DNA of 64,000 bases, taken from assembly GCA_026261815.1 (NCBI GenBank), contig JAMPIT010000434.1:12831001-12895000 (forward strand), in the 5' to 3' direction. Each line of letters begins with the position of its first letter. Position 1 is the first letter of the stretch. The notes under the pieces are model-generated. The model was not told the DNA's origin, did not search any database, and saw only the letters and a list, made by a program, of their open reading frames with translations. The DNA comes from Monarcha castaneiventris obscurior (Eukaryota; Chordata; Aves; Passeriformes; Monarchidae). The position numbers were made by a program, and so were the translations under genes. Below, one piece after another: positions 38,201 to 53,200 of the stretch.

Positions 38201-41200
38201 CCAGTGAACAGTTATAGCTGTGATGCATCTTTTTTTCCAATCAGTTACACATCTGCCATTAATAATCCTAAAATGATTGTTCCTTTAGGTAAGATGCAGG
38301 CATGCCTCTTGAGGTTGTATCCAAAGCCTTACTAGAAATGAAAACAACATCATCCTCGATGTCAATAAGATCAGTCATGGTCTTAGAAGGAAGTTAAATT
38401 GGTTGGATTATCACCTGTCATAATTAATTTTCATTTGCATATTAGTTAGGCTACTTACTTTGTAGGTCTTCGTTCACTTTTCTTTGTTCCATATCCTTGA
38501 AGTGATTGGAGACAAATTACTGGTCTATAATAACTTCTCCTCTTTAAAGCCTGGAAAATTACATACCTGCTGCCTGCATTTTACAGTCTCTTTTGTCCTC
38601 CATAAATAAGTGTGCTGTAATAGCTGGGGGACCTGAGATGCCAGTCCACTAAGTCCACTAAATTCTCTACATATGGGATGAAACTTCTGCTTTTCTGCTT
38701 CCATCTAAGAAAAGGATCCCCATGCTCTTCCCTGAGGTGTTTATTCTGTGCTCTCAGATTGGCAGCCGGAGCAGTGTGTACTCCCCAGAGAGCAGTGTGA
38801 GGAAGACAGGCTCCTACATTTATGAGGAATTCATGCCTACGGATGGTACTGATGTAAAGGTAAGGAAAAGCCTGGAGCAGTGCCTTCCTTTGCCAGGCCT
38901 GGGGGAGGAGCTGAAGGTTTGCTGGTTCTACTTAGTCCTACTTAGGGTCTGGAATGTGTGTTTAAGCTTTGTGGTGCTGATTCTGCAGTTTCAGCCCCGA
39001 AGTGGGGAGTGGGTGCTCTGTAGATCAGGAGGAATGCGTGAGACCATGTCATCTCCTTTTCTGTGTCTGCAGCAGAAATACCTTCTGGAAGCTGCAGTTA
39101 GTCTTGGTGGCTGTGTCAGGTGTAACTCCCTGTATTTCCAGGTGTACACTGTTGGGCCAGACTATGCCCATGCAGAGGCTCGCAAATCCCCCGCTTTGGA
39201 TGGGAAAGTGGAACGGGACAGTGAAGGGAAAGAAATTCGTTACCCAGTCATGCTGACTGCCATGGAGAAACTTGTTGCCCGTAAAGTCTGTGTAGCCTTT
39301 AAGGTAAGTATTTTCTTTCCTGTGCTTTTCTTTCCTGTGCAAGCAGGACTCCACAAATGTCTGATCCATGTCAGGGTCTTCCTGGCATGTCTCAGGCGTG
39401 GAAGTCCTCCATGCCTGATGCCAGTTGTTGGTCCTACTGGCTGTGGCAGTTTGCTGGGCAGAGGTGACTGGGAAGGCAAGAGGACCTGCAGCAAATGCCC
39501 TCTGTGCTGGCAGGTGCCTGGTGTCCCACATACATCTGAGCATTTAATAGTGAATCCTGAGCATGCTGCTCTCCATCTGACCTGTGCTAATCCTGTTTTG
39601 ACTGTTTCCTTTGTTTGTTTATGTGGAAGATTTGGTTTTATTTTCTTGTTTTTCTTTTTGCATTTTGGTACTTGTGTTTGTTTTTTTTGTTTGTTTGGGC
39701 TTTTTGTTTGTTTGATATTGGTTTTCTTGTTGTTTGTTTGGTTTTACTATGGCTCTGGTGCAAATTGATGTTTTATTTTACAGATGGGTAGAGTGAATAT
39801 GAGTCTAGGTACAGTTTCCTGACATGCTCAGCAGTGTCAGCAAAAGAAGCACTGGGCTCCTTGTTCCTGCCCTGCTGCAACTGGCACCCCATGCACTTGG
39901 GCTGATACAGATTTGGTCTCTTTTCTACCTTGTAGCTTTTCCCATTTAGTAATGGGTGTCTTTGCCTGCAGCACTTCTTGTCCATGCTTGTCAGTCTGGT
40001 TTAAAACGATTGGATTTGAAAGGAAGAGCAAGACATCCAGGAGCTGCTCTGTTTTAGGCCTTTAGAGCTCTAGGAAGTTGGGGATTGGCCCTGATGGCTT
40101 CATCTGGGGGCTTGTGGGTACGGCCTTTGGTACAGCAGTGAAAGTGTAAAGGTCTGACTAATGGCATGTGTTTACACTTGCTCAAGGCTTGTGAGGTGGG
40201 CCTGGAGTGGAGGATGGCTGTAGCATCCCAGGGCTGAGCTGGGCAGCGTTGGCTGGCTCTATGTGTGCTCCGCTGGCAGGGTGGCTGCTGTCCCCTGTCC
40301 CTCCTTACTGTGTGTCCAAGTCCTGTATCCTCTGCTTCCTCCTGCAGCAAACTGTGTGCGGGTTCGACCTTCTGCGGGCCAACGGCCACTCTTTTGTTTG
40401 TGATGTGAATGGCTTCAGCTTTGTGAAGAACTCCATGAAGTATTATGATGACTGTGCCAAAATCCTCGGGTATGAACAATCCGAGTTTCGATAAGGTGGT
40501 AAGGTAACTCAAGGCAAAGTACAATGAAATGTGGAGTCCTGGTCAGTATGTCAGAGAAGTCTGCAGGTGGTTCATGTGAGTCATTTGTTCAGCTTAGCTC
40601 TTGAAGGTATGGATTATTTTCAACCTCTGGCGCTCCTGCCTGCATTGGCATTAGCTGTCTTTGTCTACAGCTAAATGTATCTTCCAGGACTTTTCATTTC
40701 ATGCTAAGCCCAGTTGTGGTATTGGTGATGTGAGGGAAACTGGTACCCCTTTTGGGTGCCCTGACTAGCCCACAGTGTGATAGGTGTCTCTGCAATAAAA
40801 GTGAGGGGAAATTCTGTGGCTCCCTTCACATCTTTCAGCAGGACTGCTGAGGAGGAGGTGGAGAATCAAGGGAATGGATTTTCTTGTGAGTGTTACATTT
40901 TGATTTCTTCCAGAAATATAATCATGCGGGAATTGGCTCCCCAGTTTCATATCCCCTGGTCCATCCCAACAGAGGCAGAAGACATCCCCATTGTCCCCAC
41001 AACTTCAGGCACCATGTGAGTACCTGCCATCTTCTCAAAAGGATGCCAGTGATGGCTACATGAGGGAAAAAGTGTGAACGACCCTGTCCAAGGGCCTGAT
41101 ACCACAAGCAGCATGGCATCCTCCAGCTGCTGTGATGTTTGCAACCCTGAAATGTCTGTGGAAAGGCTTAGCTATGCACATGGAAGTTGTGACAGGTTGG

Positions 41201-44200
41201 AGATTAGGTTGTAGGTTTGATGAATGCGGATGACCAGTAACTGAAAAATTACAGAAGCTGCTCACGTGGCTTTTGGAGGGTCCAAATTCTTCGTCAGGAC
41301 AGGAAGCAGATCAGGACAGATGCTGTAGCTGGCTGCTGCATGGAGAAAGTGCTTGTTGAGTTACCAGTGAAATGGGTGGAAACACTTAGCTGAAATATTC
41401 ATATTACCCATATGCTTGGCAGCCCCTCATTTGATAACCTTTGGCCTTGCTGGTTTTCTACCACATAAGGTTAAAAGACCAAAAGCAAAAGTTTCTTTGT
41501 GATCCTCAGTATACTTGTACACTGGTATGAAACCAGACAACTTGGTAGTGTCTGCAGAGCTTTGACTCTCTCTGCAGCTGTGGCACTCATGCCTGGTTTA
41601 GTCTGGGAGAAATTCTACCCCTGCTGAGGAAAGCAGCTGTCAGAAGAATGGAGCTGAAAGACCAATGGGAAGCTTCTTCCTGGTGGCAGTTCTGGAGTGT
41701 AGGGGCACATTTGTTATCCTTGTGTTTCCCTAGGATGGAGCTTCGCTGTGTTATTGCAGTCATCCGTCATGGAGATCGCACCCCAAAGCAGAAGATGAAG
41801 ATGGAAGTGAAACATCCCCGGTAAGAGCCAAGGGAAGAAGGTGCTGTGCTGCTGGGAAGGGATGAGGGCCTTTTCTCTAAACCAAGAGCAGGAGCAGAGG
41901 GCTGAGTGCATAGGAGGCACCATGGCCCATCCAAGCAAATGCTTTCTGACCAGTTGAGAGAGCCCCCTTTCCCCGCAAGGATCCTGACACCTTCTGTGTG
42001 AACTCTGGAAGGAAGAGTGAAGGTGTGCTAGGTGCTGAAAAGGGAAGTGCCCCACTAAATGGGAAGCTAGTATCTGCTTCCTGGTGGTATGCAGAAAGAC
42101 ACTTGTTTTTTCAGAATCTCTGAAGCACAGGGAGGAGCCAGCAGCCTGCTGATTCTCCCTGACGAGCAGAGACTGCATGCTCATGTAGGGATGACCCTCC
42201 TTGTATTACTGAAACAGCAGAAAATGGATCAGCATTCTTTGTTGTCTGTTCAGGTTCTTTGAATTATTTGAGAAATATGATGGTTACAAGACAGGGAAGT
42301 TGAAGCTGAAGAAACCAGAACAGCTACAGGTGAGTAAGTACATTCTGGAGTTACTGTGTGGGATATGCAGGTAGTACAGATCCTGGTGCGAGGCAATTCT
42401 TTGGGAGGGTGAAAACCTGCAAAAGGGCAACAGTCTCTGTGCACACTCAGCTGGGTGACAGCAGGAGAGCAGAACAGAAACTTCTGCTGGCTGATGCACA
42501 CACTGTAGGATGGAGATGACCTGATGCAGCTTGCCCACCAGCTGTGGTTGCCTCTGGTGACAGATGGGTCCATGCTAGGGAGTGGGGAAATTGGAGGTAC
42601 CTGCTTGATTCTCAACAGGGCTGTAGCACAGCATGGGGATGAAGCAAACTGCGGTGTGAAAGTTTGTCCTGCCTGAGCTGTGTCTTATGAAATGACATGC
42701 CTCTGAGGAGTGTCTGCATGGACCTGATGCTGGGGGAAGCTGTCCAGGAGGCCTTGCAGGAGTACACTGGTGAGTCTGAGGCAGAATTGCTCTCTGCTTT
42801 CCAACAGGAAGTGCTGGACATTGCACGGCAGCTTGTGGTAGAGCTGGGAACCCACAGTGATTGTGAAATCGAGGAGAGGAAATCCAAACTGGAACAGCTG
42901 AAGAGTGTCTTGGAGATGTAAGCATTCCTATCTTGGGGCACTGTGAGTTTGCCTCAGAGCATGTGATATGGAAACAAGCTGTGCTGCTGGTGTCCTGGCC
43001 AGCTGGTGCCCAGAGATTGGGATCTCCTCTGTCCTCTCTTAGTGACTGTACATGAAAGGCACCATGCTCCTCACCTTTTCTCCTGGACATCAAAACCGTG
43101 GTGATCCTTGTCCCAAGTGTGTCTGGTGTTTGGCTAAACAACTTGAGACAACATTGAGCTTTCTTTGCTGCAGGAGAGGAACTGGGGTCCTGGAGGGACC
43201 ATGTTGATATGAAGCATTTTGATGTGTTTGGAACAAAACTTGTTTTAAATAAGGTTGTCCTGGTGCCAAAAGTTTAGCAAAAAGGAGATCGGAAAACATG
43301 AAAAGATGTTTGTGTCCTCTCAGGTTTTATACAGTCAAAATAAAAATATGGTGGTATTGACATCTTTGGAACAAAACCACGACTGCAGCTTGCTGTGGCA
43401 CACACAGCCAGCAGCCATGTTCAGGCTGTGTCTCTGGGAGCACAGAGAAGGACTTTTTGCTGTGATTTTCCTCCTCTGCTCTTTCTGCTCATCGGAGACA
43501 TGGTTATCCTCGAAGCATCTGTCAGAGTGGTTTTTACTGTGATCTCATTAATTCACTTGTTAAAGATGTAGGTAGAGTTTAAAGCCCTAGTGAGGAATGA
43601 CAGCACAGAGTGCTCTTGGTGGAAGAGCAAGGGAATGGATCTTTGAATTTTGTTTGAGGGAGCTGTTCGGCTTTTTGTGGGGGTGTATGTTGGGTCACAG
43701 GGAGATGACAAAAATCATGTTCCATGGCTATGGGTGTTGTAGCAGAAAGTCTTTTGCCTGTGCTCTACTTTTGCTGTGTACTGTCTGGGGGCCTCTGGGC
43801 AAAGGCTGGGTGGAGTTGATTTGTTTCAGGGTTTTTCTCTCCCTCCCTTGTGACAGGTATGGACATTTTTCTGGCATTAACCGTAAGGTTCAGTTGACCT
43901 ATCTGCCTCATGGACATCCAAAAGCTGCGAGTGAAGATGAAGGTAAAGAAACCTGGTGGTGCCACCCTGATCTTTAAGCCCAGAGTTCAGGTGTGAGTGC
44001 AGCTACCCTACCTGTATAGGCCTCTGGACATGCAAGCAGAATTGATGACCCATATCTTATCTTTGCTCACATCATAGAAGGGTTGGAATGATGCCAGCAC
44101 ACCCTGGTTGGCTCTACAGGGCTTGCACTTCCAATTTTGTGAATGTCGGCCTATACATTCAAAAACTAGTGACTCTGAATTTCCTACTTGCTGGTTTGTT

Positions 44201-47200
44201 TCCTGAGGATTTTGGGTCAGGCTTGTGTTGAGAATACTCTGCAAGGCGCTGATGACAATCTCTTCTTCCTTCCCTCCTCTCCCTCTGCAAGCTCAGATAC
44301 AAGATCTGATGTAGTCAATACCTGTTTGTTTCCTAGAAGCTCGCCGAGAGTCCTCCCCCTCCCTTCTCCTGGTGCTTAAGTGGGGTGGAGAGCTGACCCC
44401 AGCAGGAAGAGTCCAGGCTGAGGAGCTGGGGCGAGCCTTTCGCTGCATGTATCCTGGAGGCCAAGGTGAGTTAATCCAGGTACCTCCAGTCCTGCCCCAT
44501 GGCTGCCAGGCTGCCCAGCCCAGCTGAGAGTTGCTCAGGCATCTGTGGCTGTATACGGCCTCTGGGATTAGTTTTTGTTCTTTTGAGTTGGCATGGTAGG
44601 GATAAATAATTCAGGTGGGTTTTGCACCCAAAAATCCCTAAGCTGACCAGAGAGGTCTGCTGCAGTTGTTAAACTTCAGTGTGTCTTGGAGCACAACAGC
44701 TTTCTCCACATAACGTGCCAGGATTCGAAAAAGACAGATGGTTCTAATAAGATACATTCTGATGCAGCAAATACAAAATTTATGGATGGTTAACAAGGAA
44801 TTTAGGTCAAATGTAGAGAACAGAGGAGATCTGTCTTGGAACACAGATAATTCTGTCCTGAGACGGGAGTATAGGAAGGTAACTTCTCTTTTTTTTCTCC
44901 ACCATAATTCTGTGGTGCTGAAAAGCATCTAATATGCACACAAATCAGCAAGAGCCAAAAGGGGAAAAAAAAAAGGCTGAGGTTGCTTTTGAGTCAGGAG
45001 CAATACACTGGATTGATCCAGTGAGCCCAGTATTGGATATGCTTGTCTTTGACTTGTATGTTTAATTAATTCAATTAAATTAATTACATTTCAAATTAAT
45101 TAAGCAAATTTAAATTGGATTGGAGAAGATTTCCTTCTAGAATAAGAAAGAGTTGCCTTTGGTAGAAGAGGATTGGGTCCGGGGACACTTAAGCATATGT
45201 GAACCCAAAGGCCCTGATGGACTGCACCCACAGTGCCAAGGGAGCAGGCAGGTGTCCCTGCAAGGCCACTGGAGATTCTCTTTGAGAGGCTCTGGGGATT
45301 GGGGGAGGTGCCTGAGGACTGGAGGAGAGGAGGTGTTGCTCCTAGGTTTGAAACTGACAAGAAGGAGGGCCCAGGGAACTGCAGCCAGATCAGCCTCAGG
45401 ACAGGCCCTGAGACGGAGCAGCTAATCCTGGAGAGCATTCCTGGGTGCATGAAGGATAGGCAGGTGACTGTGAGTAATCAGCATGGATTCACAAAGACAA
45501 GTCATACTTAACCAACCTGATAACCTCCTACAGGGAAGTGACTGCTGTGCTTAGATGAGAGTCATTGTAAACAACAGCTTTGTAGTCTTCTGCTCCATGT
45601 GGTCCTTCATGGAGAGGGAGAGATCTTGTTTTGCAGGGAAGTGCTGTGTTCCTGGGTAGCATTTGGTGCCTGGCAGCTTTCCCAAGACGTACATCTGACT
45701 TCTGGCTGGTGCCTGTCCTTGACTGTCAGGGTGTTTCTCTGAGTTGTGAGCTCAGAGCTGGGAGTAGTGCTCCTGTCTTGTCATGCAGTGTGACTGGGTA
45801 CTGTGCAGAATGGCCCTGGGAGTCCACATAGCAGCAAATAGTGACCACTGCACTGTCTTTGGAGGTCACACTCAAGAGCTGCATGAGTTACTTTCCTCCA
45901 TTGCTGATCTGATTCCTGTGACTGACTCAGCCATGAGAAACTGACAATTTGTTCCACGAGGTAATTGTAGCTGAACAGGATGTGCTTTGGAAACTGCCCT
46001 CCTGAACAGCCCTCCCTGCGCTTCTGAGGGCTGCAGGTCCTGGTCTCATGCAGAAAACAAGCAGAATGAAGTGCTTTTTTGTGCATCTTCATTCTGCACC
46101 AGGGTATTCAGGCTAGCAGAACTACTACATGCTGTTCAGTGGAGTTTGCTGCAGAATTTGGGCAGTGTCAGACTTCACTGGTGAATGCTCACTTTTTGTC
46201 CTCAAAATGAACTTTCCCAAGTTAGGCAAAGCCTTTGTTACATTTCTAGTCCTTGTGTATAGCTAGAACTGTGTATTTTGGAGCAGCATAAATGCTGCCG
46301 ATGCAAGTAATTAATTCTCTACATAACTTTGTTACTACAATGAAGTTTGTTTGTCTAAGCCAGTATATTGAGCTGATAATTTTGCAGGTGTGAGAATATG
46401 AATTTTGAGTTATCCTCTGTTCCAGGTGATTATGCTGGTTTCCCTGGCTGTGGCTTGCTCAGGCTGCACAGCACTTATCGCCATGATCTCAAGATCTACG
46501 CCTCAGATGAGGGGAGAGTTCAGATGACAGCAGCAGCTTTTGCAAAGGTCCTTCCTCTCTTTTGGGCATCCATTTGTTCTGCTGCATTACTCTTAAAATA
46601 TGCCAGTTCTAAAGGAAAACCTCTGGTGATGAGGAAGTTTCCCTAGGATCTTCCCTCTCTCTGTTGGATGAACTGGGGTACACTGTGCTCATAGCAGGTG
46701 TATAGTGAAGTACTGAACATCTGGTGTATCTGCACACGTCTGTCACCTTTAGTGTCCTGTCCAGGACAGGACTCTGACCAGGGGAGTTATGTATGGACTA
46801 TTGCTTGTGCTTGATGTTAGTGCACACCAAATGTGCTGCTGAGTATTAATTGCCTATAGAATGAGTGTTTCTGGGATGGCTGCCCAGCTAGAGGGGTTAT
46901 TCCTTGCCTGCTCAATTTAAAAGGGGAGTGAAATGTCTTTGGTGCAATGTGGGGTGGGGACTGGGGAGAAGACAGGTTCATTTGCAGCTAAAGCCAATGG
47001 TGGCATTAGCTGGCCTTCAGAGCCTTCTCTGTATCAACATTTTCAAGCAAACTGAGTTGCCTGCTCAACAGTTGCCTGGACAAATCTGGGGCTGCTGCAG
47101 GCAGAGCTGTCCTTTGCTTGAACAGCTCCAGAAGCATGCCAGAGTCATCTCTGACTGGAGGGGACGTTGCTGTAGAACTGCCCTTAAAGGAGAGTTGAGA

Positions 47201-50200
47201 TTTCACTTAAGTCGGCTGAGTTCTGGCCGTGAAACTACCCGAATTTTTGTTGCTTGGCTTGCACAAACTTGAAATCTTGTCTTCTGTGGTGTGGCTTTAG
47301 GGTCTGCTGGCCCTGGAAGGAGAGCTGACCCCCATCCTGGTGCAGATGGTGAAAAGTGCCAATATGAATGGTCTGCTGGACAGTGACAGTGATTCCCTTA
47401 GCAGCTGTCAGCACAGAGTGAAGGCGCGACTGCATGAAATCATGCAGAAGGATGCTGAGTTCTGTGAAGAGGATTATGAAAAGGTAAAGCACCAGTGGGG
47501 CTTCATTGCTCCCTCTATCTGGATGGAGAATAGCATTGCTGCAATGGTTTGGTGTGAAGTGTGTGGTTTGTGAACAGTAGTTCATTTAGTTTGAGATCAG
47601 TTCTGGTCAAAATGACAGGATATGTATGGAAGTGTGAAGGTTAATAGCCCTTGCCCTTCTTCGAGTGGCAGTCCTCAGTGTTGCTCTGCTGTCCTCTTCA
47701 AGACTGATCATGGTGCCTTCCTCTCTCTTCAGAAATCCCAGTGCATTTTGTTCTTGTGATTATGCTAAAAGAGCTCCTGCATGCTGCTCAGATCAATCCC
47801 AGCTGCTGTGGGCAGGGAGTCTGCCTCACTGGATTCTAGATCTGTGCTCTGTGTGTGTGTGAACAGACCTTTTGGTTACAAATCCTTGTGTGTCCTGTCA
47901 GGGTCTAATAGCTGCAGAGTCGAGAGTATGGGCTACATCCAGCACAGCAACCAGTGAAAGCACTACTGCTGCTTCTGCAGCAAGTCCCCAAAATAGTGCT
48001 TTTCCCAGGCTCTGAAATGTGATTACTGGACTGAAATCCTTTAAGGAACATATTTATCATCTCAAAGAACTACTTAAAATTAAGCCCTTCTGCTCAAGCA
48101 CAGAAGCAAAATGAGACAGGAATGGATACTGTAGGTGAAGGGAGGTCTGATCTGATGGGAGCAGTTGTTTGCTCCCTTTGAGTTTGATCCTGAGGAAGTT
48201 TTTAAGGCTCACTACTCCTGGGAATAGGCCAGCTTATTGTGCTCAGCTGGGAGCACAGCTTTAGTCCTGAGTCAGAAAGAAGTACATCTGCAAAAGGCAG
48301 ACATTTTGCATTTCCAGTTTGTGAAGAGTAACTAATCTCTGCTGGGATCTTCTTTCAGCTAGCACCTACAGGCAGTGCTTCTCTGCTCAACTCCATGACC
48401 TTTATCCAGAACCCAGTCGAGGTCTGTAACCAGGTGTTCACCCTGATTGAGAATCTCACCTCCCAGATACGAAAACGTCTGGAAGACCCAAAATCTGCAG
48501 GTGAGCAACAGAACTGGAAAGGGTCTGGAAGAGATTAATTTAGTGTTACATCTTCAGAGCTCCCGAACACCACTAGGGCTTATGTTTGTCTGCAGCGAAG
48601 AAATTGTAAAGTGTAATTCTGTATGTGCTATTGATGTGGAAGGCTCTACTTTCAACTACTGTTAAAGAGAGCTGTAATGTAAAGGAAATGATAGGTGCGT
48701 CTTGGTATGGAGTAAATGTAAACAGCATCAGTATAGCCTAGAGGAGTATGCCTGTATTTTTTGAGGCCTTTTCTGGAGGCTGTAAACAGCAAGTTTTTAT
48801 GTCACAATTTGCTCATCTCAACTTTCCTAATAACAGTGCAGAGGTTTTACAAAGGGATCTTGGGGACCTGCCATAGGATTTATGGCAGACCTAAGCAAGC
48901 AGGCAAACTGTTTGACTTTTCTCAAGCATTTCAGAAGTAGCCTGTTGCTGCAGGTTAAAACTCCTGCAACAGGTCCAGTGTCTTTTCCAGAACAGGATTC
49001 CTGTGGGTGACACAAGAATTGGAGCCCTTTTGTGCTGGGAGAAGTCAGTCATAGCTGTCACTTGAAATCTCTGCAGCAATAACCAGGGTTCTGTGATTCT
49101 GTGGTTCTAGAATGTGAATGTGGCTTGGTGTTCTCTGCTGTTTAGACCTGCAGCTGTACCACAGTGAGACTTTGGAGCTGATGCTGCAACGCTGGAGTAA
49201 GCTGGAGCGAGATTTCCGCATGAAGAATGGGCGCTACGACATCAGCAAGATCCCTGATATATACGACTGCATCAAGTACGATGTACAGCACAACTGTGCA
49301 CTGAAACTGGAAGGCACAACTGAACTCTTCAAGCTCTCCAAAGCCCTGGCAGATGTGATCATACCCCAGGTATAGCCTGCATGACAGTGCCTGTGGTGCC
49401 AATTTCTGACCCTTTGCCTTTGTGTTTTGTCTCGATTCGCCTGCACGTTAACTCCCAAGGCAGCGTATCACAGTAGGGTGTTTCTCAGATCTGTCTTAGT
49501 GTTTGTATAAGGCCAAAACTATGTATGACTTAAAATGTGGCAGGGCTGGGCTCCTGGTTGAGGATTCTGGCAGAGTCAGAGTAATGAGCAGCTGATGCAG
49601 CAGCTTTTCCATGTTCATTGTAGTGCATCACAGCACAGCTCCAAGCTGCATGTGTGTGCTACAGCAACAGTCCATCCTCCTCCTCCACGTGCAGGGTTGT
49701 GGAAGTGAAGGGAGATTTCTGTGTTAAAGTTCTGACAAGTTTGTTACTCTTGTCAAACTAGGACTTGTTCAGTTTGCAATGTTGAGTTGCTTCTGGCAAA
49801 GTTTCATTTATATGGGATGAGCTTCTACCAGCAAGGTCAGCTGCCCCTGTAGAGCAGAAGTGGTTTAAACTTTTTCAGTGTTGCTGGTGAGATGCAGTCT
49901 GGCTGTTTTCAGCATAGCACTGCAGCTTTTATCTTTGCCAATAGCAGTTGTTGCTTTAATGGTCATGCGAGGTCAGGGTATAAGTTTGCATGTCATGAGA
50001 TCAGAGATTAGCTCGTGGTACTTGCACCTCTCAGCTGTTGGAAGGATACTGACAGTCATGTCCAGACATAACTGAGGTTCTTGGAAGAGTCTCAGTCCTT
50101 TGTTACCCTCTGCAATACGTGGGAAAAAAAAGCAGAAAGTGTTGAGTGATGTTTCCCTTCCTGTCTTTGCTTAACCAGTGGTGCTGCAGACTGGGCTGTT

Positions 50201-53200
50201 GAAGTCAAGTGGCCTTTCATGTGAGGATGTGGCAAAGAACCAGGGCTCAGGGTATCTGTTGTTTTGTTCCTGCAGGAATATGGGATTAATAAGGAGGAGA
50301 AACTGGAGATTGCTATTGGCTTTTGTCTTCCTCTCATTAAAAAGATCCAGCTGGACCTACAGAGAACTCATGAAGATGAGTCTGTCAACAAACTACATCC
50401 GTTGTAAGGCTTTGTGCTGCATGCTGCTGGCAGTGGGGAGGGCAGCTATGGAGCAGTGGGTGGTTCCCATGCCAGAAGAGTGTACTGTTGTGAAAGGAGG
50501 TACTGAGCATACACTGAAGGACCATGCAGGAGGAAGGCATGTTGGTGCTCCTAGAACTAGAAGGCAAATGGAGAAGGCACATTGAGATTGCTGGCCAGAA
50601 GCCCAGGGCCACAAAGGCTTGTACCCATCATAGTGAATGGTGGTGCCTCATCTCTTTCCCTGCACAGGGCCAGTGCAGAGTGATGAGCCACCTACTAAGT
50701 GTCTCTATTAGGATTCCACAAAACCTGTCGTTCCTGTGCCCAGTGCTCTCATTGTTTGTTCTGTCCTGCTGCCTTTGGCATTTCCTGGTGTGGGGTTATG
50801 TCATTCCATTAAGTGTATGGAGATGCTAATGTGTGATAGATGGCAATTCATTGCCAGATGAGTAACTGTGGGCTGATTTTGGTTTAGGTACTCAAGAGGA
50901 GTTCTGTCTCCAGGTCGCCATGTTCGAACACGGCTGTACTTCACCAGTGAGAGCCATGTGCACTCCCTGCTCAGTATCTTCCGCTATGGAGGGTTACTGG
51001 ATGTAAGTGTCCCAGCAATACCCACAGAGTAAGCCTCCCTACTTTTTTCCAGTAGCCTTTTCCAAGGTGGACAGTGTATGTTTGTAGGTTGCCCCTTGAG
51101 CCAGCTCTCCCACTAATGCTGTGCATCAGTGGCCTCTGGCCGGCTCCATCTCTGCTGTGTTTGCATGCTGCAGCTTCCTGCCTTTCTGGCATGTAGGAGG
51201 ATTGTTCTTCCTCAGTGCCTGCCTTGCCTGCCCAGAGACAGGTTTTCTCCAAGATCTGCCCTGCTAGTTTCAGGTGAGCAGACCACGTACCTGTCTAGGA
51301 GAACAGCAGTATGAGGCAACGGGGATGAGTGAATTTCCTACTTCCTACTTCCTCCAGCCCTTTATTTAAGAACTTGGTCCTATATTTATAGTCCTTATAT
51401 TAGTTCTAAGTCAATAAAATCAGTTCTCTTACAGAGGAAGTGACTTGAGGCTGCAAATGCACAGGACGTGCTCTCTACCAGAGAGGCAGATGACACATTT
51501 TTAGGGGATTAATTAATCCAACTCACCCTTCACTTGCTCTCTCTTCACCTGCTTCCTGAATGAATTGGCTTGCAGACCCTGAGAAAAACTCTGCTTTACT
51601 CTTCTCAAGAGGCTCTCTGATTTATCTTCCCATTTTTAAGCATGGTCTAAAATACCTTGGCAGTTTGGGCTTGCTTAGCAGGCATGATTTCTGGTGTCTG
51701 TGGCAGCTTGGCATATCTACAGACAGTGATCAGAAAACTAAATCACTCACTGAATAAGATGCTCCCTTATTCCCTGACTTAAGTGCCCAAGGATGCCGTG
51801 TTGCCAGCACAGGGATATTGGGCTCCATCTGGGTTCTTTGCAATGGAGGGCTCTGTTCATGTCCCTCAATGTGGTGATAATGCTCCACAGCATCATTAGT
51901 GGCACTTCAGGTGTGACCATTTCCTGGCAGTGTTGGGAGGCAGTGAAGGGTGGGCTGCCCTGCTGTGCAGAGCCCAAGGGTTCAGCATGTCTCCAGATTT
52001 TTCATTCAGCATCAGGTAAAAGCATTTCACTTGGTCCCTTATTTAGCACAGGCTCACCCCTTGTGCTCCATTCTGTAGTTTGAGAATGGCTGTGTTTGGG
52101 AAGCTGCTGTGGGCTCTGCTTGTCTCCAGTCAGCATGGCACAGCACTTTGCAGCTCAGATCTGCACGAGTGGTGTGGGCAGCTGTAACATCCCTCTGTGC
52201 AGCTGCTCCTCACTGCAAGCACCCCCACACATTGCAAGGTCATTTCTTCATGCAAGTTAAGCAAGGCGTTTTTGTCCTGACAATGTTACCTTGTGGAGAG
52301 AGGAACTCTCTCAGTCCCATTTCACTGAATGCTGCAAGGTGTCTGCTGTTGCTTACCCCATACGACTGTTTATGTGTATGTATCAGGAAAACAAAGACCA
52401 GCAGTGGAAGAGAGCCATGGACTATTTGAGTGCTATCTCAGAGCTGAACTACATGACCCAGATTGTTATCATGCTCTACGAGGACAACAACAAGGTGAGG
52501 GATAGAGCAGTAGGATACTATGCTTCCTGCAAGGCACAGTCCTCAGGGATGAGCTCAGTCGGAAGTCTGTAACCTGAGCTCTCACTGCTTGTGGACAAAG
52601 ACATACAGATCATTAACACCACTGCTAGTTTTTAGTTTATGTGGGAGGCAGTGACCCAGTTAATGCTTGTTACATGTAAGCAGAATGTCACCCTGAGCAA
52701 TAATACCAAACTTACGTAATTAATACCGACTATTTTAAAGCATTTCCTAGTGCAAAATTATTTGCTGTTTTTAAGTATTAATTGTAAGTGAACAGTAGGA
52801 AAAAAGAAATAAAACCGAGTGATATTTGGCTGTATTTTTGAGATATATGTAGAAAATATCCAGAAATTCCACATCCATAAACTAGTTTTTATTCTAAAAG
52901 TGTGCTGATATAGTTAGGGAACTGTATACTGGTATCTTCAGGAAGTAAAGAGAATCATTTAATAAACAGCTGGAATGTGGGAGCTGAGGGTGGTGACTGT
53001 AAGTAGGTTTGGCACCAAACTGCATGTCCTAATCATCAGACCTTGTGACTTGGGTCTGTGCTGCAGGAGGTTGTATGGTGAGGGGAGCAGCCCCTTACCC
53101 CACACCTTAGAGAGTTAGAGCCTTGTATTCACAGTTGGTGTGAGCTTCTAATGGTAGGAGTGATGCTTGTCAAAAAACATCTGACTAGAACTCTCACGAG

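Noticed and set aside
38722..39768. 348-codon plus-strand open frame
   Set aside because: It is two PPIP5K1 exons joined by intron sequence that happens to lack stops; the tail is poly-Phe/Leu from a T-rich tract.
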